The notes under the pieces: generated by a model | The model's input: the letters and a program-made list of their open reading frames with translations, nothing else | The model's database searches: none | Told to the model about the DNA's origin: nothing | Part shown: piece by piece, positions 19,167 through 27,942 of the stretch | Position numbering within the stretch: the stretch's first letter is position 1 | How the letters are laid out: every line of letters starts with the position of its first letter | Program-made: the position numbers and the translations under genes | Assembly (NCBI GenBank): GCA_023259055.1 | Contig: JAHFQZ010000001.1 | Span: forward strand, 186,001-250,000 | DNA from: Nitrosomonadales bacterium | GTDB lineage: Bacteria; Pseudomonadota; Gammaproteobacteria; Burkholderiales; Gallionellaceae | DNA length: 64,000 bases | Reading direction: 5' to 3'

Positions 19167-19551
19167 GTCCGTCCACGCGGCCATTCTGCCGCACATCAAG
19201 CTCGGCGACTGGCTGACAATTTTGCTTGGCGGAATTTTCGTGGCGCTGCTCGCACTCAAGCTTTGGAGCGGCGACATCGCCGACAAGGCCGTCATTCGCA
19301 GCGGCGGAAAAATCTTTCGCGAAGTACCGCTGTCGCCCGACCAGCAGATCGAAGTTCCCGGCCCGATTGGAGTAAGCGTCATCAGCATCCAGAATCGCAA
19401 AGCACGCATAACCTCCGACCCCAGCCCAAGACAATACTGTGTACGCCAAGGCTGGCTGCAACAGGCCGGCGAGATTGCGCTGTGCCTGCCCAATCAGGTC
19501 AGCGTGGAATTGACTGGCAGCACAAAGAAGTATGACAGCCTCAATTATTAA
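19153..19551 (+). CDS. NusG domain II-containing membrane protein (EetA-like)
   Basis: A 132-residue protein with one transmembrane helix ([22 protein letters not shown]) and an extracytoplasmic NusG-II fold. I chose the GTG at 19153; it gives a normal N-terminus ([11 protein letters not shown]) and overlaps rapZ by 14 bases. Upstream in-frame codons lie wholly within rapZ. In the C-terminal half it has the family-typical [11 protein letters not shown] and two Cys. It pairs with the Gx transporter-like gene at 19649. In Listeria, proteins of these two families (EetA, EetB) belong to the flavin-based extracellular electron transfer locus; the functional transfer to this organism is inference. 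Confidence 0.75.
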   Translation: MNSYESVHAAILPHIKLGDWLTILLGGIFVALLALKLWSGDIADKAVIRSGGKIFREVPLSPDQQIEVPGPIGVSVISIQNRKARITSDPSPRQYCVRQGWLQQAGEIALCLPNQVSVELTGSTKKYDSLNY

Positions 19552-19555
19552 AATC

Positions 19556-19638
19556 AGGACTGAGGATTGAGGGCTAAGGACTGAGGAAAAGCAGAGCAGC
19601 GGGTTCTACTCAGTCCTTTGTCCTCGCCACTCAGTCCT
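19556..19638. repeat. AGGACTGAGG-type inverted repeat element
   Basis: Repeated AGGACTGAGG and AAGGACTGAGG units on the left are mirrored by ACTCAGTCCTTTGTCCTCGCC and ACTCAGTCCT on the right, so the about 83-bp stretch folds back on itself. It fills the gap between the EetA-like and EetB-like genes. It looks like a small interspersed element rather than a regulatory site. Confidence 0.65.
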
Positions 19639-19648
19639 TCAAAAAATT

Positions 19649-20191
19649 ATGCCGACCTCAACCATCAAATTGAACACCACCGCCGAAGACCACCACATCG
19701 CGCGCATGGCAGCGGTGGCGCTCGGCCTCACGGTACTGGAAAACGCCATCCCCTCGCCGCTGCCCGGCGTGAAACCTGGGCTGGCCAACATCGCCACGCT
19801 GATCGTGCTGGCGCGCTACGGCTGGCGCGCCGCAGCGTGGGTGTCGCTGCTGCGCGTGGTGGCAGGCAGTTTGCTGTTCGGCAGCTTCCTTGCCCCCGGG
19901 TTTTTTCTCAGCCTGTCCGGTGCTGTGCTCAGCCTGCTCGTGCTGGCCTTCGCACAACACCTGCCGGCGCGCTGGTTCGGCCCGGTGAGCCACAGCATCT
20001 ACGCCGCCTTCGCGCATATCGCCGGGCAGATGCTGGTGGTATATCTGTGGCTGATCCCGCATGCCGGCATCGCCTACCTCATCCCCGTCTTCGCCATCGC
20101 CGCACTGGTATTCGGCACGGTGAACGGCCTCATCGCGGCGCGTTTCATGGATAAAAATAACCGATTAAGTCCGCAGATTCACGCAGATTAG
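19649..20191 (+). CDS. Gx transporter family protein (EetB-like)
   Basis: A 180-residue integral membrane protein of the family once annotated heptaprenyl diphosphate synthase component I. The hallmark L-E-N-A-I-P-S-P-L-P-G-V-K-P-G-L-A-N is present at about 29-46, followed by four to five hydrophobic helices. The true substrate of the family is not established; it resembles ECF-type S components. The last residues (R-L-S-P-Q-I-H-A-D) are encoded by the left arm of an interspersed repeat, so the original stop has been replaced. It may act with the NusG-II protein upstream in flavin or quinone handling for extracytoplasmic electron transfer. Confidence 0.75.
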   Translation: MPTSTIKLNTTAEDHHIARMAAVALGLTVLENAIPSPLPGVKPGLANIATLIVLARYGWRAAAWVSLLRVVAGSLLFGSFLAPGFFLSLSGAVLSLLVLAFAQHLPARWFGPVSHSIYAAFAHIAGQMLVVYLWLIPHAGIAYLIPVFAIAALVFGTVNGLIAARFMDKNNRLSPQIHAD

Positions 20192-20250
20192 AAGCAGACG
20201 AAATCAATGCTTGATGGGGTTAAATCTGCGTTAATCTGTGAAATCTGCGG
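20170..20250. repeat. CCGCAGATT/AATCTGCGG palindromic repeat, copy 1
   Basis: Left arm CCGCAGATTCACGCAGATTA (20170-20189) and right arm TAATCTGTGAAATCTGCGG (20231-20249) are near-complementary. The same family occurs at 54434-54546. The left arm provides the stop codon and last codons of the EetB-like gene. Confidence 0.85.
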
Positions 20251-20303
20251 ATAAAAGTCTTTTGCAGGATAATGAGCCATCTCAGACAGTGAGTACTTCA
20301 CAC

Positions 20304-20903
20304 ATGAAAACCATTACCCTAGCCTTCACCGGCGCCTCCGGCCTGCCCTATGGCATACGCCTGCTGGAATGCCTGCTGCAAAGCGGCCAACGCGTGCATC
20401 TGGTGTATTCGCAAGCCGCGCAAATCGTCGCCAAACAGGAAATGGATCTGGTGCTACCGAACCGCCTGCAGGATGCCGAAAAATTGCTCGCGGAACGCAT
20501 CGCCTCGTTCAGCGGTAAATTAAAAGTGTTCGGCATCCAGGACTGGTACGCACCGATGGCCTCCGGCTCCAACCCAGGCGACGCAATGGTGGTCTGCCCC
20601 TGTACCATGGGCACACTCGGCAAGATCGCCAACGGGATTGGTGATGATTTAATTGCGCGAGCCGCCGACGTGATGCTCAAGGAAAGACGCACGCTGATTT
20701 TAGTGCCGCGCGAAATGCCGTTCTCCGCGATCCACCTTGAGAACATGCTCAAGCTGTCGCACGCCGGCGCCGTCATCATGCCGCCCAATCCGGGTTTCTA
20801 TCACCATCCGCAGAGCGTGCAGGACATTGTGGATTTTGTTGTGGCGAGGATACTGGATCATCTTGGTGTGGAGCATGAGTTGGTAAAGAAGTGGGGAGAG
20901 TGA
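20304..20903 (+). CDS. ubiX: Flavin prenyltransferase UbiX
   Basis: Prenylates FMN to make the cofactor of the decarboxylase UbiD in ubiquinone synthesis. The flavin-binding opening T-G-A-S-G-L-P-Y-G, the C-P-C-T-M-G-T-L motif and the P-R-E-M-P-F segment are all present in 199 residues. The ATG at 20304 gives the normal N-terminus (MKTITLAFTGASG); the upstream open frame is repeat DNA. No ubiD is in the window. Confidence 0.95.
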   Translation: MKTITLAFTGASGLPYGIRLLECLLQSGQRVHLVYSQAAQIVAKQEMDLVLPNRLQDAEKLLAERIASFSGKLKVFGIQDWYAPMASGSNPGDAMVVCPCTMGTLGKIANGIGDDLIARAADVMLKERRTLILVPREMPFSAIHLENMLKLSHAGAVIMPPNPGFYHHPQSVQDIVDFVVARILDHLGVEHELVKKWGE

Positions 20904-21007
20904 GGTTGTCGAGCTACCCCCGGCGAATTTGTCGTTATGCCGCCGTATGCATGTAGAATTCACATAGATCATCATGTAGAAACCCATCCCTCAGGAACAC
21001 AACCAGC

Positions 21008-21496
21008 ATGATCGAAACCCTGACCATTATCACACTGAGCCTTTTGTTCCTTGTCTTTTTTCGCCCGGGTAAAACACCCCCAATGAAAAACCCCCTGGTG
21101 ATCGAGCGCCCCGGAAAATACCATGTCACGCTCGCGCCACTCCTCAATCTGGCGCAACCCTTTGTCGAGGCTGTCGCCCAACGGTTGCTGGAATCCCCCA
21201 CCGGTTCCGGGAACAGCACCACGCAATTCTTTGAAGTTCAAGATGCACTCGTTACCGCGCACGGGCATGCGACTTATTTGTTGGCAATCACGAAACGTGA
21301 CCGAATGTTTTACTTTCAGGCAGCCTCCCCTGTCAATAACATCGACCACCTTCAAACCATCAGCGAATTCTCCCGGAAAGAATTGGCAAAACTTCCATTC
21401 TCAGGCGAACCTGTCGATTCGATCGATCAGGAAATCGTTAGCGCCGCGCAACAAGTCGCAAGCACAAGACGTATTGAAATCTCACAGATTCGGTAG
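21008..21496 (+). CDS. Hypothetical protein with one N-terminal membrane helix
   Basis: 162 residues. Residues 3-20 are hydrophobic (L-T-I-I-T-L-S-L-L-F-L-V-F-F) and lead into a soluble domain without Cys or a motif that I know. An AGGA sits 12 bases before the ATG. It stands between ubiX and the convergent mutY gene. I do not recognise the family. The coding pattern looks genuine, as no comparable frame opens on the other strand. Confidence 0.6.
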   Translation: MIETLTIITLSLLFLVFFRPGKTPPMKNPLVIERPGKYHVTLAPLLNLAQPFVEAVAQRLLESPTGSGNSTTQFFEVQDALVTAHGHATYLLAITKRDRMFYFQAASPVNNIDHLQTISEFSRKELAKLPFSGEPVDSIDQEIVSAAQQVASTRRIEISQIR

Positions 21497-21551
21497 GCAA
21501 CCGTAACCGCGTGAGGTACAAATCTCTCATAGCAGACTGGGATACGGCAAA

Positions 21552-22658
21552 TCAGAATGTTGCTGAATGAAGCTCTCTTAATATCTTCCTCACAGGTGTC
21601 GGAATCGCCGCCTGCAGCGCCTCTCCCACATCCAGCCACACGCTGCCCGGTTGCGCGGCACGCAATGGTTTGCGAGAAAGTTGAATCTTCAGCGGCGTAA
21701 TGTGCAACTTGAAGTGAGTGAAGGTGTGGGCGAATGTCTCCAGCCTTTCTCCGTTACTCGCATTCATTCCGTTTCGCACAAACCAATCCTTTGCCGCTGC
21801 TTCATCGTCGAATTGTGGCGGGCACCACAGCCCGCCCCAGATGCCGCTGCCGGGGCGTTTCTCCAGCAGGATGTCGTTGCCGTGAATCAGCAGCAGAAAA
21901 GTGGCGTGCCTTTCCGGAACGGCTTTGCGCGGGCGTGGTGAGGGGAGTTCGGTGATACGGCCGGTCAGCAATGCGGCGCAATCATGTTGCACTGGGCAGA
22001 CTGTGCATTTGGGCTTGCCGCGCGTGCAGATGGTCGCACCCATGTCCATCAGCGCCTGGGTGTAGATGGCAATGTCGTTATCAAAGCCACCCCTCTCCCT
22101 AGCCCTCTCCCCTGAAGGGCGAGGAGATTCTGGTAGCATAGCTTCGGCTTGTTGCCAAAGTTTGTCTTCAACCTTCTTTTCACCCGCCCAACCTTCGATG
22201 CCGCAGTAACGCGCCAGCACACGTTTGACGTTGCCATCCAGTATCGCGCGGTGCTCGTGATAAGCCAGTGCGCAAATCGCGGCGGCCGTGGAGCGGCCGA
22301 TACCGGGCAGTTCAAGCATCTGTGCGTATTGCCGCGGGAATTCACCGCCATGCTGCTCGACGATGAGTCGCGCGGTACGGTGCAGGTTGCGTCCACGCGC
22401 GTAGTAGCCGAGGCCGCTCCAGTGCGTCAGCACTTGCTCCTCGCTTGCCGCCGCGAGTGCACCAATGGTCGGGAAAGATGCGATGAAGCGCTGGTAATAA
22501 GGAATGACGGTGGCGACCTGCGTCTGTTGCAGCATGATCTCGGACAGCCACACGCGGTAAGCATCGGCGGCTTGCCACGGCAGGTCGTGGCGGCCATGCT
22601 GGTGTTGCCAGCGGATCAGGCGGGAAGCGAAGTTGCTCATTTCATTGAGACCGTTCAT
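21552..22658 (-). CDS. mutY: Adenine DNA glycosylase MutY with a repeat-derived insertion
   Basis: Removes adenine opposite 8-oxoguanine. The catalytic Glu is in S-E-I-M-L-Q-Q-T-Q, the helix-hairpin-helix is L-P-G-I-G-R-S-T-A with Asp in I-L-D-G-N-V, and the [4Fe-4S] ligands are C-x6-C-x2-C-x5-C (I-C-T-R-G-K-P-K-C-T-V-C). A C-terminal NUDIX-like 8-oxoG-sensing domain follows. Between A-E-A-M-L-P and D-I-A-I-Y-T-Q-A-L-M-D there are about 16 extra residues rich in Ser, Pro, Arg and Glu, encoded by an interspersed repeat. The start is uncertain: 22658, 22640 (MSNFASRL, closest to the usual length) or 22703. Confidence 0.92.
   Translation of the reverse strand: MNGLNEMSNFASRLIRWQHQHGRHDLPWQAADAYRVWLSEIMLQQTQVATVIPYYQRFIASFPTIGALAAASEEQVLTHWSGLGYYARGRNLHRTARLIVEQHGGEFPRQYAQMLELPGIGRSTAAAICALAYHEHRAILDGNVKRVLARYCGIEGWAGEKKVEDKLWQQAEAMLPESPRPSGERARERGGFDNDIAIYTQALMDMGATICTRGKPKCTVCPVQHDCAALLTGRITELPSPRPRKAVPERHATFLLLIHGNDILLEKRPGSGIWGGLWCPPQFDDEAAAKDWFVRNGMNASNGERLETFAHTFTHFKLHITPLKIQLSRKPLRAAQPGSVWLDVGEALQAAIPTPVRKILRELHSATF
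22085..22132. repeat. CCCTCTCCC-type palindromic repeat inside mutY
   Basis: CCCTCTCCCTAGCCCTCTCC followed by CCTGAAGGGCGAGG is the widespread C/T-rich bacterial palindromic repeat (CCCTCTCCC, short spacer, GAAGGG-type turn). Translated in the mutY frame it gives S-P-R-P-S-G-E-R-A-R-E-R-G. It causes no frameshift or stop. Confidence 0.7.
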
Positions 22659-22706
22659 GTTCTGCGGTACTTCTTGATGCGCAATGCAACAGGAACGGCT
22701 CATGGA

Positions 22707-25394
22707 TTATTTGAACAATCCCTTCAGACCCTTTTTCAACTCTTCCTGCACCTTGGCTTTGGCATCTTCCTTGGCCTTTTCTTTGATCTCTTCCTTCTTG
22801 GCTTCGAGCTTCTGCTTGGCAACGTCTGCCACCATCGAGCCAAAGTCCACCTTGTATTTGAGCGCAGTGTAAGGGCCGCTCAGATACACCGGCAAAGTGG
22901 CTGAGCCGCCTCCTTCGGTCTTGGACACGGTGACCTTGGTTGTGTAATTCAGGCTGTCATTGCCGATGTCGATGTCGCCATTGCCTACAATGCGCAGTAT
23001 CGGCGCTTTCACCGCGAGATCATCGTTGTGCGCAATGCCGTTGTTCACCTTGAAGCTTGCCTTGAATTCGCTGAACTCGGTCTTCTCGTTTTTGTTCACA
23101 CCCATAGTTTCCATCGAACTGCTCTTGCCCAGCGATTGCACGCCCTGCACCAGCTTGGGCAGGTTGATGCCCTTGATCGCGCCGTCCGCCAGGTTCACCG
23201 CCATACTGCCGTTCAGCGCCTTCTTCAAGGCGCTCACCAGGTTGCCCTGCGTGGTGAGGTTAAGCGTAACGTTGCCCTTGCCCTCGACGATGTCGAGATC
23301 GGCCGCATCCTTGAGTAGCGGCGCGATATTGATGCCGGTAAGGTTGCCGTTGACGGCGAAGCTCGGTGTGGCTGGGGCGGCATTCACCGAGGCGCTGAGG
23401 TTGGCGCTGCCCTGGTACAGGTTGACCGACAGCGGATTGACGTTCACCTGCCCGTTATGCGCTTTTACATCCAGGCGAACCTGGCTGGTTTTTACGTTCG
23501 CCACTTTGAACGAACCGATGCGCAGGCTGCCATCCAGATTGAGCGTGCGTAGCGCGGTCAGATCCAGCGGTTGCTCCGGCTCCTTGGATTTTGGTGCTGC
23601 AGCAGCGGGTGCTTTCGGCAGGTACAAATCGGCATCGAACTGATCCACATCGACATCAAAATTGATCGCCGGTTTGGCAAAACCCTTCACATCGACTTTT
23701 GCCTTGACCTTGCTTTGCAACAACCCGCCGGCGAGATTCGCCTGCACGCTTTCTTTTATGGCATCAACTTGCAAGCTCCCCTTCATTTCGCTACTTACCG
23801 ATTTGTTCGGCAGCTTGTCGCCAGTGGCTTTCACCGCTATGACGAGGTTGCTCAAATTGATTTGCTGCGCCTGAATACTGCCAGACACCGGCGAACTGAG
23901 TTTTACCTTGAAGGCTTGCTCGGGCTGCTTCACATCCAGGTCCAGGGCCAGCGCACTGATCCTGAAGGACTGCTCATTTCCTTCCACACCAGGCAGCGAG
24001 ACGCTGGCAACGACATTTCCGAGAGCTCCGTCCAACTTGGCCTTCAGCGTCAGTTTGTCCCCGGTGAATTTGTTTTTGGTGAGGCCAAGGAGAGGCGCCT
24101 CCAGCGCAACTTCGAAGCTGTCTTTGTCTTTCGTACCCGTTGCGGCTTTCATGCCCGATGCCTGCAAAGAAAATTTCTGCGCGCCAAATTCTTTGGAGGT
24201 CAAATTGGCGCTTGCATCACCGCTGGCCTTGAGCTTCAGGTCGCTCATGTCGAGAGCCGATCCGCTGGCCTGCAAGTCCAATCCTTTCAACTGCAAGCTT
24301 TGCTTCTCAGGATCAAGGGTCAATGTGGTTTTGAGTTGCGCGGCAATGTCCACCTTGGGCTTGGGCAGCTTCATTTTCAAATCCAGATTAAGCGCGCTGG
24401 CCTTGAAAGATTTCAGGCTGCCTTCCAGGCTGGGCACCGACAGGACTGCCGCGATATTTCCGGTAGCGCCATCCAGCTTGGCATTCAGCGCCAACTTGTC
24501 ACCTGACAGTTTATCTTTTGTAAGGTTAAACGCAGGTGCATTCAGCGCGACATCGAAGTTATCCTTGGCCTTCACGCCAGTCGCACCCAACGAAAACTTC
24601 TGCGCAGAATATTCCTGTGTAGCCAAATCGGCACTCGCATCGCCGCTGGCTTTTGCCTTCAGATTGCTTATGTCGAGAACCGCGCCGCTGACCTGCAAAT
24701 CCAGTCCTTCCAGCTGATACTTCTGCTTGTCCAGATCAAACGTCAGCGTTGTCTTGAGTTGAGCGTTGATATCCAGCTTGGGCTGATTGGCCTGCACGTC
24801 CACTGACAAATCGATCTTGCTCGGCACGCCTGCAGCGATGCGCCCAGTTTTAAGGGTCAAATTCTTGATAGCATATTGCGCACCGGTTCCTTCATCGCGA
24901 TAAGTCAGGCTGGTGTTGGCTATGGACACCCTGGCGATGTCCAATTTCACCGGCGGACCTTCCTCTTTTTTCTTTTCTTCCGGTTTCTTCTCGTCTTTGC
25001 CCAGCAGGTCGTCGATGTTGGTCGTGCCGTCCTTGTGCTTGACCAGTGTGGCGTTCAGCCCGCTCACCGCCACTTCATTCACTTCAACCTGTTTGCGCAA
25101 CAGCGGCATGAAGGCGAGAGATACGCGCGCGGATTCGACCGCTGCAAATTCTTTTGCGCTCTTGAACTCGGACAGGGACACCTTGCTTAGATTCGCGCCG
25201 ATGTTGGGGAAGAACGACAGCTTGATATCGCCATCCAGCCGCAAGGTGCGCTGCTTGCTATCCTTTACCGCCTGGATGATCTGTGGCTTGTAATCGTTGG
25301 GGTTGAAGGTAACCACCACATAAACGATACCCGCCGCAGCGATGCCGACCACAGCGCCCGTGCCCAACAAACCGTATTTGAGGATCTTGTTCAT
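22707..25394 (-). CDS. AsmA family protein with an internal tandem duplication
   Basis: 895-residue envelope protein. One N-terminal helix (about 7-29) anchors a long beta-rich periplasmic part; the AsmA N-terminal (D-Y-K-P-Q-I, I-G-A-N-L-S-K-V) and C-terminal (L-T-T-Q-G-N-L, L-N-G-S-M-A-V-N-L-A-D-G-A-I-K-G) segments are clear, and the end is a Lys/Glu-rich coiled coil. Residues about 205-344 and 346-490 are two copies of the same unit, both starting P-K-(L/V)-D-I-x-A-Q-L-K-T-T-L-T. AsmA-like proteins are bridge-type lipid transporters. mutY follows within 50 bases. Confidence 0.88.
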   Translation of the reverse strand: MNKILKYGLLGTGAVVGIAAAGIVYVVVTFNPNDYKPQIIQAVKDSKQRTLRLDGDIKLSFFPNIGANLSKVSLSEFKSAKEFAAVESARVSLAFMPLLRKQVEVNEVAVSGLNATLVKHKDGTTNIDDLLGKDEKKPEEKKKEEGPPVKLDIARVSIANTSLTYRDEGTGAQYAIKNLTLKTGRIAAGVPSKIDLSVDVQANQPKLDINAQLKTTLTFDLDKQKYQLEGLDLQVSGAVLDISNLKAKASGDASADLATQEYSAQKFSLGATGVKAKDNFDVALNAPAFNLTKDKLSGDKLALNAKLDGATGNIAAVLSVPSLEGSLKSFKASALNLDLKMKLPKPKVDIAAQLKTTLTLDPEKQSLQLKGLDLQASGSALDMSDLKLKASGDASANLTSKEFGAQKFSLQASGMKAATGTKDKDSFEVALEAPLLGLTKNKFTGDKLTLKAKLDGALGNVVASVSLPGVEGNEQSFRISALALDLDVKQPEQAFKVKLSSPVSGSIQAQQINLSNLVIAVKATGDKLPNKSVSSEMKGSLQVDAIKESVQANLAGGLLQSKVKAKVDVKGFAKPAINFDVDVDQFDADLYLPKAPAAAAPKSKEPEQPLDLTALRTLNLDGSLRIGSFKVANVKTSQVRLDVKAHNGQVNVNPLSVNLYQGSANLSASVNAAPATPSFAVNGNLTGINIAPLLKDAADLDIVEGKGNVTLNLTTQGNLVSALKKALNGSMAVNLADGAIKGINLPKLVQGVQSLGKSSSMETMGVNKNEKTEFSEFKASFKVNNGIAHNDDLAVKAPILRIVGNGDIDIGNDSLNYTTKVTVSKTEGGGSATLPVYLSGPYTALKYKVDFGSMVADVAKQKLEAKKEEIKEKAKEDAKAKVQEELKKGLKGLFK

Positions 25395-25493
25395 GCTCGC
25401 CCCACGGAAAAAGACAGGGGAGAATTATAACGGATAGAGAACTGTAAAAGTGCCAGGCAGGGTGGGCAAAAGAAAGCTGTCAAAAACTGCCAG

Positions 25494-26888
25494 TTAAATC
25501 ACCTTGGAATAGCGCGCATGCTCTGTGCGGGTGCGCAGGTACTTATCGAATATCATGCAGATGTTACGAATCAGCATGCGTCCCTTGGGGGTCACTTCGA
25601 TCCATTGCGGAGACATTTCCAATAGCCCTTCGCGTTCATACTCGCGCAACTCTTCCATCTCGGTTGCGAAGTACTGGTCGAAATCGATCAGGTAGGCAAT
25701 ATTGAACGATTCCTTGGAAATCTCGAAATGACACATCAGCGCCTGAATGATGGCGCGGCGCACCAGATCGTCGGCGTTCAATTCCAAACCGCGCATGATA
25801 GGCAGCTCGTTTCTGTCCAGCGCGTCGTAATAATCTTCCAGTTCGCGGTAGTTCTGGCTGTAGGTCGGGCCGATTTTTCCAATGGCGCTCACGCCTAGCG
25901 CGACCAGATCGCAATCCGAGTGGGTCGAGTAACCCTGAAAATTGCGATGCAGCCGGCCTTGGCGTTGCGCCACTGCAAGCTCGTCTTCCGGCTTGGCAAA
26001 GTGATCCATGCCGATATACACGTAGCCCGCCCTGGTAAGTTTGTTCACTGCCATGCTAAGGATGTCCAGCTTGACTTGCGGTGCGGGCAGATCCTCTTCG
26101 TGAATGCGCCGCTGCGGTTTGAAGACGGTCGGCATATGCGCATAGTTGTATATGGACAGGCGGTCCGGATTTTCGGCGATCACCTTGTCCAGCGTCACCC
26201 CAAAACCTTCCAGCGTCTGTTTGGGCAGGCCGTAGATCAAATCGATGCTCACCGACTTGAAACCATTGGCTCGCGCGGCATTGATGATACGCAGTGTTTC
26301 TTCCTCGCTCTGGATACGGTTCACCGCGCGCTGCACTTCGGCATCGAAATCCTGCACGCCGATGCTGATGCGGTTGAAACCCTCCTTGCCGAGCAGCGCG
26401 ATGGTTTCGTCGCTCACCTTGCGCGGGTCGATTTCGATCGAATATTCGCCGTCTTCCACCAACTTGAAATGCTGGCGTATTGCTGCCATGATCTGGCGAA
26501 TTTCGTCATCGCTCATGAACGTCGGTGTGCCACCGCCGAAGTGCAACTGCTCTACAACCTGCCCCGGCCCGAGCAACTCCGCCTGCATCGCCATTTCCTT
26601 GATCAGGTAGCGCACATATTCGCCGGATTGGCCGCGATCCTTGGTGATAACCTTGTTGCAGGCGCAATAAAAGCACAACGTATTGCAGAACGGGATATGG
26701 ATATACAACGACAGCGGGCGGGCGATGCCGCCGATTTCGCGCTTTGCCACCCACTGCCTGTAGCTTTCGGCATTAAAGGCTTCAATGAAGCGGTCTGCGG
26801 TTGGATAGGAGGTGTAGCGCGGGCCGTTTTTATCCAGCCTGCGTATCAATTCCAAGTCCACTACCAATTGATTGACTGGCTCGTCCAT
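25494..26888 (-). CDS. hemN: Oxygen-independent coproporphyrinogen III oxidase
   Basis: Radical-SAM enzyme making protoporphyrinogen IX without oxygen. The cluster motif C-N-T-L-C-F-Y-C is followed by the A-C-N-K typical of true HemN, with F-G-G-G-T-P-T-F and the C-terminal HemN domain also present. I place the start at 26888 (MDEPVNQLVVDLELIRR, 464 residues) because GGGGA precedes it by 7 bases. The upstream region carries a near-perfect FNR site and a -10 box at class II spacing, so it should be induced at low oxygen. Confidence 0.94.
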   Translation of the reverse strand: MDEPVNQLVVDLELIRRLDKNGPRYTSYPTADRFIEAFNAESYRQWVAKREIGGIARPLSLYIHIPFCNTLCFYCACNKVITKDRGQSGEYVRYLIKEMAMQAELLGPGQVVEQLHFGGGTPTFMSDDEIRQIMAAIRQHFKLVEDGEYSIEIDPRKVSDETIALLGKEGFNRISIGVQDFDAEVQRAVNRIQSEEETLRIINAARANGFKSVSIDLIYGLPKQTLEGFGVTLDKVIAENPDRLSIYNYAHMPTVFKPQRRIHEEDLPAPQVKLDILSMAVNKLTRAGYVYIGMDHFAKPEDELAVAQRQGRLHRNFQGYSTHSDCDLVALGVSAIGKIGPTYSQNYRELEDYYDALDRNELPIMRGLELNADDLVRRAIIQALMCHFEISKESFNIAYLIDFDQYFATEMEELREYEREGLLEMSPQWIEVTPKGRMLIRNICMIFDKYLRTRTEHARYSKVI

Positions 26889-26941
26889 AAATATCCCCAC
26901 ACAATGTTCAAGATTATGCCAGTTAGTCAACCCTAATCAGT

Positions 26942-26955
26942 TTGATATATGTCAA
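26942..26955. promoter_or_regulatory. FNR binding site between hemN and fnr
   Basis: TTGATATATGTCAA matches TTGAT-N4-ATCAA with a single change. For hemN (minus strand) a -10 box CATAAT lies at 26918-26913. This places the site near -42 from the predicted start, the class II activator position. It also lies 84 bases upstream of the divergent fnr gene, where a TAAAAT box (26974-26979) could serve; autoregulation is plausible. Confidence 0.8.
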
Positions 26956-27038
26956 AATTCATGTCATATTTGGTAAAATAAAAACTTATAACAAGATGCC
27001 GCTCCTTCGGCACTCCCCACTTTCCCAAGGTAAGCAAC

Positions 27039-27764
27039 ATGCAACGATCCGTTTCGACCTTTCGTCTCAAGGCAGCTTGCTCCAATTGCAACTTGCGCGA
27101 GCTTTGCCTGCCTGTGGATCTCAGCATTGATGAAATGCAGCAGATGGACGATCTCAGCCGTCTCAAGCGCGGTTATGCGCGCGGCGATTATCTTTACCGT
27201 AGCGGCGACAAATTCCAGTCGCTGTTTGCCATTCACAGCGGCTCATTCAAAACCCAGGCTTTGCACGAAGACGGGCGAGAGCAGGTAACAGGCTTCCAGA
27301 TGTACGGTGAAATCATCGGCCTTGATGCGATCTGTACCGATCACCATACCTGCGAGGCAGTAGCACTTGAAAATAGCGAGGTATGCGAGCTGCCTTTCAA
27401 CAAACTGGAGGCATTGAGCCGCAAATTACCAAGCCTGCAACGCCACCTGCACAAAATCATGAGCCGCGAAATCGTGCGCGACCAGGGCATCATGCTGCTG
27501 CTCGGCTCAATGCGCGCCGAGGAACGTCTGGCCGTATTCCTGCTCAACCTTTCACAGCGTTTTGCGGCACGAGGCCTGTCGCAGACACAATTCCAGTTGC
27601 GCATGTCGCGCCAGGAAATCGGCAGTTATTTGGGATTAAAGCTTGAAACCGTCAGCCGGGCGTTTTCAAACTTTCAGGAAAGCGACTTGATTAGCGTCAA
27701 AGCTCGAGCAGTGGAATTGCTTGATTTACCCGGCTTGCACTCATTGGTAGGCAAACAACTGTAA
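27039..27764 (+). CDS. fnr: FNR-type oxygen-sensing transcription regulator (first paralogue)
   Basis: CRP/FNR-family activator, 241 residues. The four [4Fe-4S] ligands of FNR are all present: Cys14, Cys17 and Cys23 (C-S-N-C-N-L-R-E-L-C) and Cys116 in S-E-V-C-E-L-P-F. A cyclic-nucleotide-fold domain and a long dimer helix precede the C-terminal helix-turn-helix, where the recognition helix reads E-T-V-S-R-A-F, the FNR-type specificity. It shares an intergenic region and an FNR site with hemN. A second paralogue is at 40377. Confidence 0.93.
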   Translation: MQRSVSTFRLKAACSNCNLRELCLPVDLSIDEMQQMDDLSRLKRGYARGDYLYRSGDKFQSLFAIHSGSFKTQALHEDGREQVTGFQMYGEIIGLDAICTDHHTCEAVALENSEVCELPFNKLEALSRKLPSLQRHLHKIMSREIVRDQGIMLLLGSMRAEERLAVFLLNLSQRFAARGLSQTQFQLRMSRQEIGSYLGLKLETVSRAFSNFQESDLISVKARAVELLDLPGLHSLVGKQL

Positions 27765-27942
27765 AACTGAGCGTTTGCCAGATTTTTATGGCCCTTCCGG
27801 CCAAGTGCAACTTCATGAATAAATCTTGTATCAACACTGCAACCGAAGAAGGCAATCGCGCAAAGTAGCAGCAACGCCTCCCGGAACAAGCGCCAAAAAT
27901 GAAAGCCTCCGCTTCAGCACACTCATCCCGACTCACTCCAAT

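Noticed and set aside
25455-25475. CAGGGTGGGCAAAAG between asmA-like and hemN genes as a third GTAGGGTGGGC element
   Set aside because: Only about 10 bases agree and there is no second arm.
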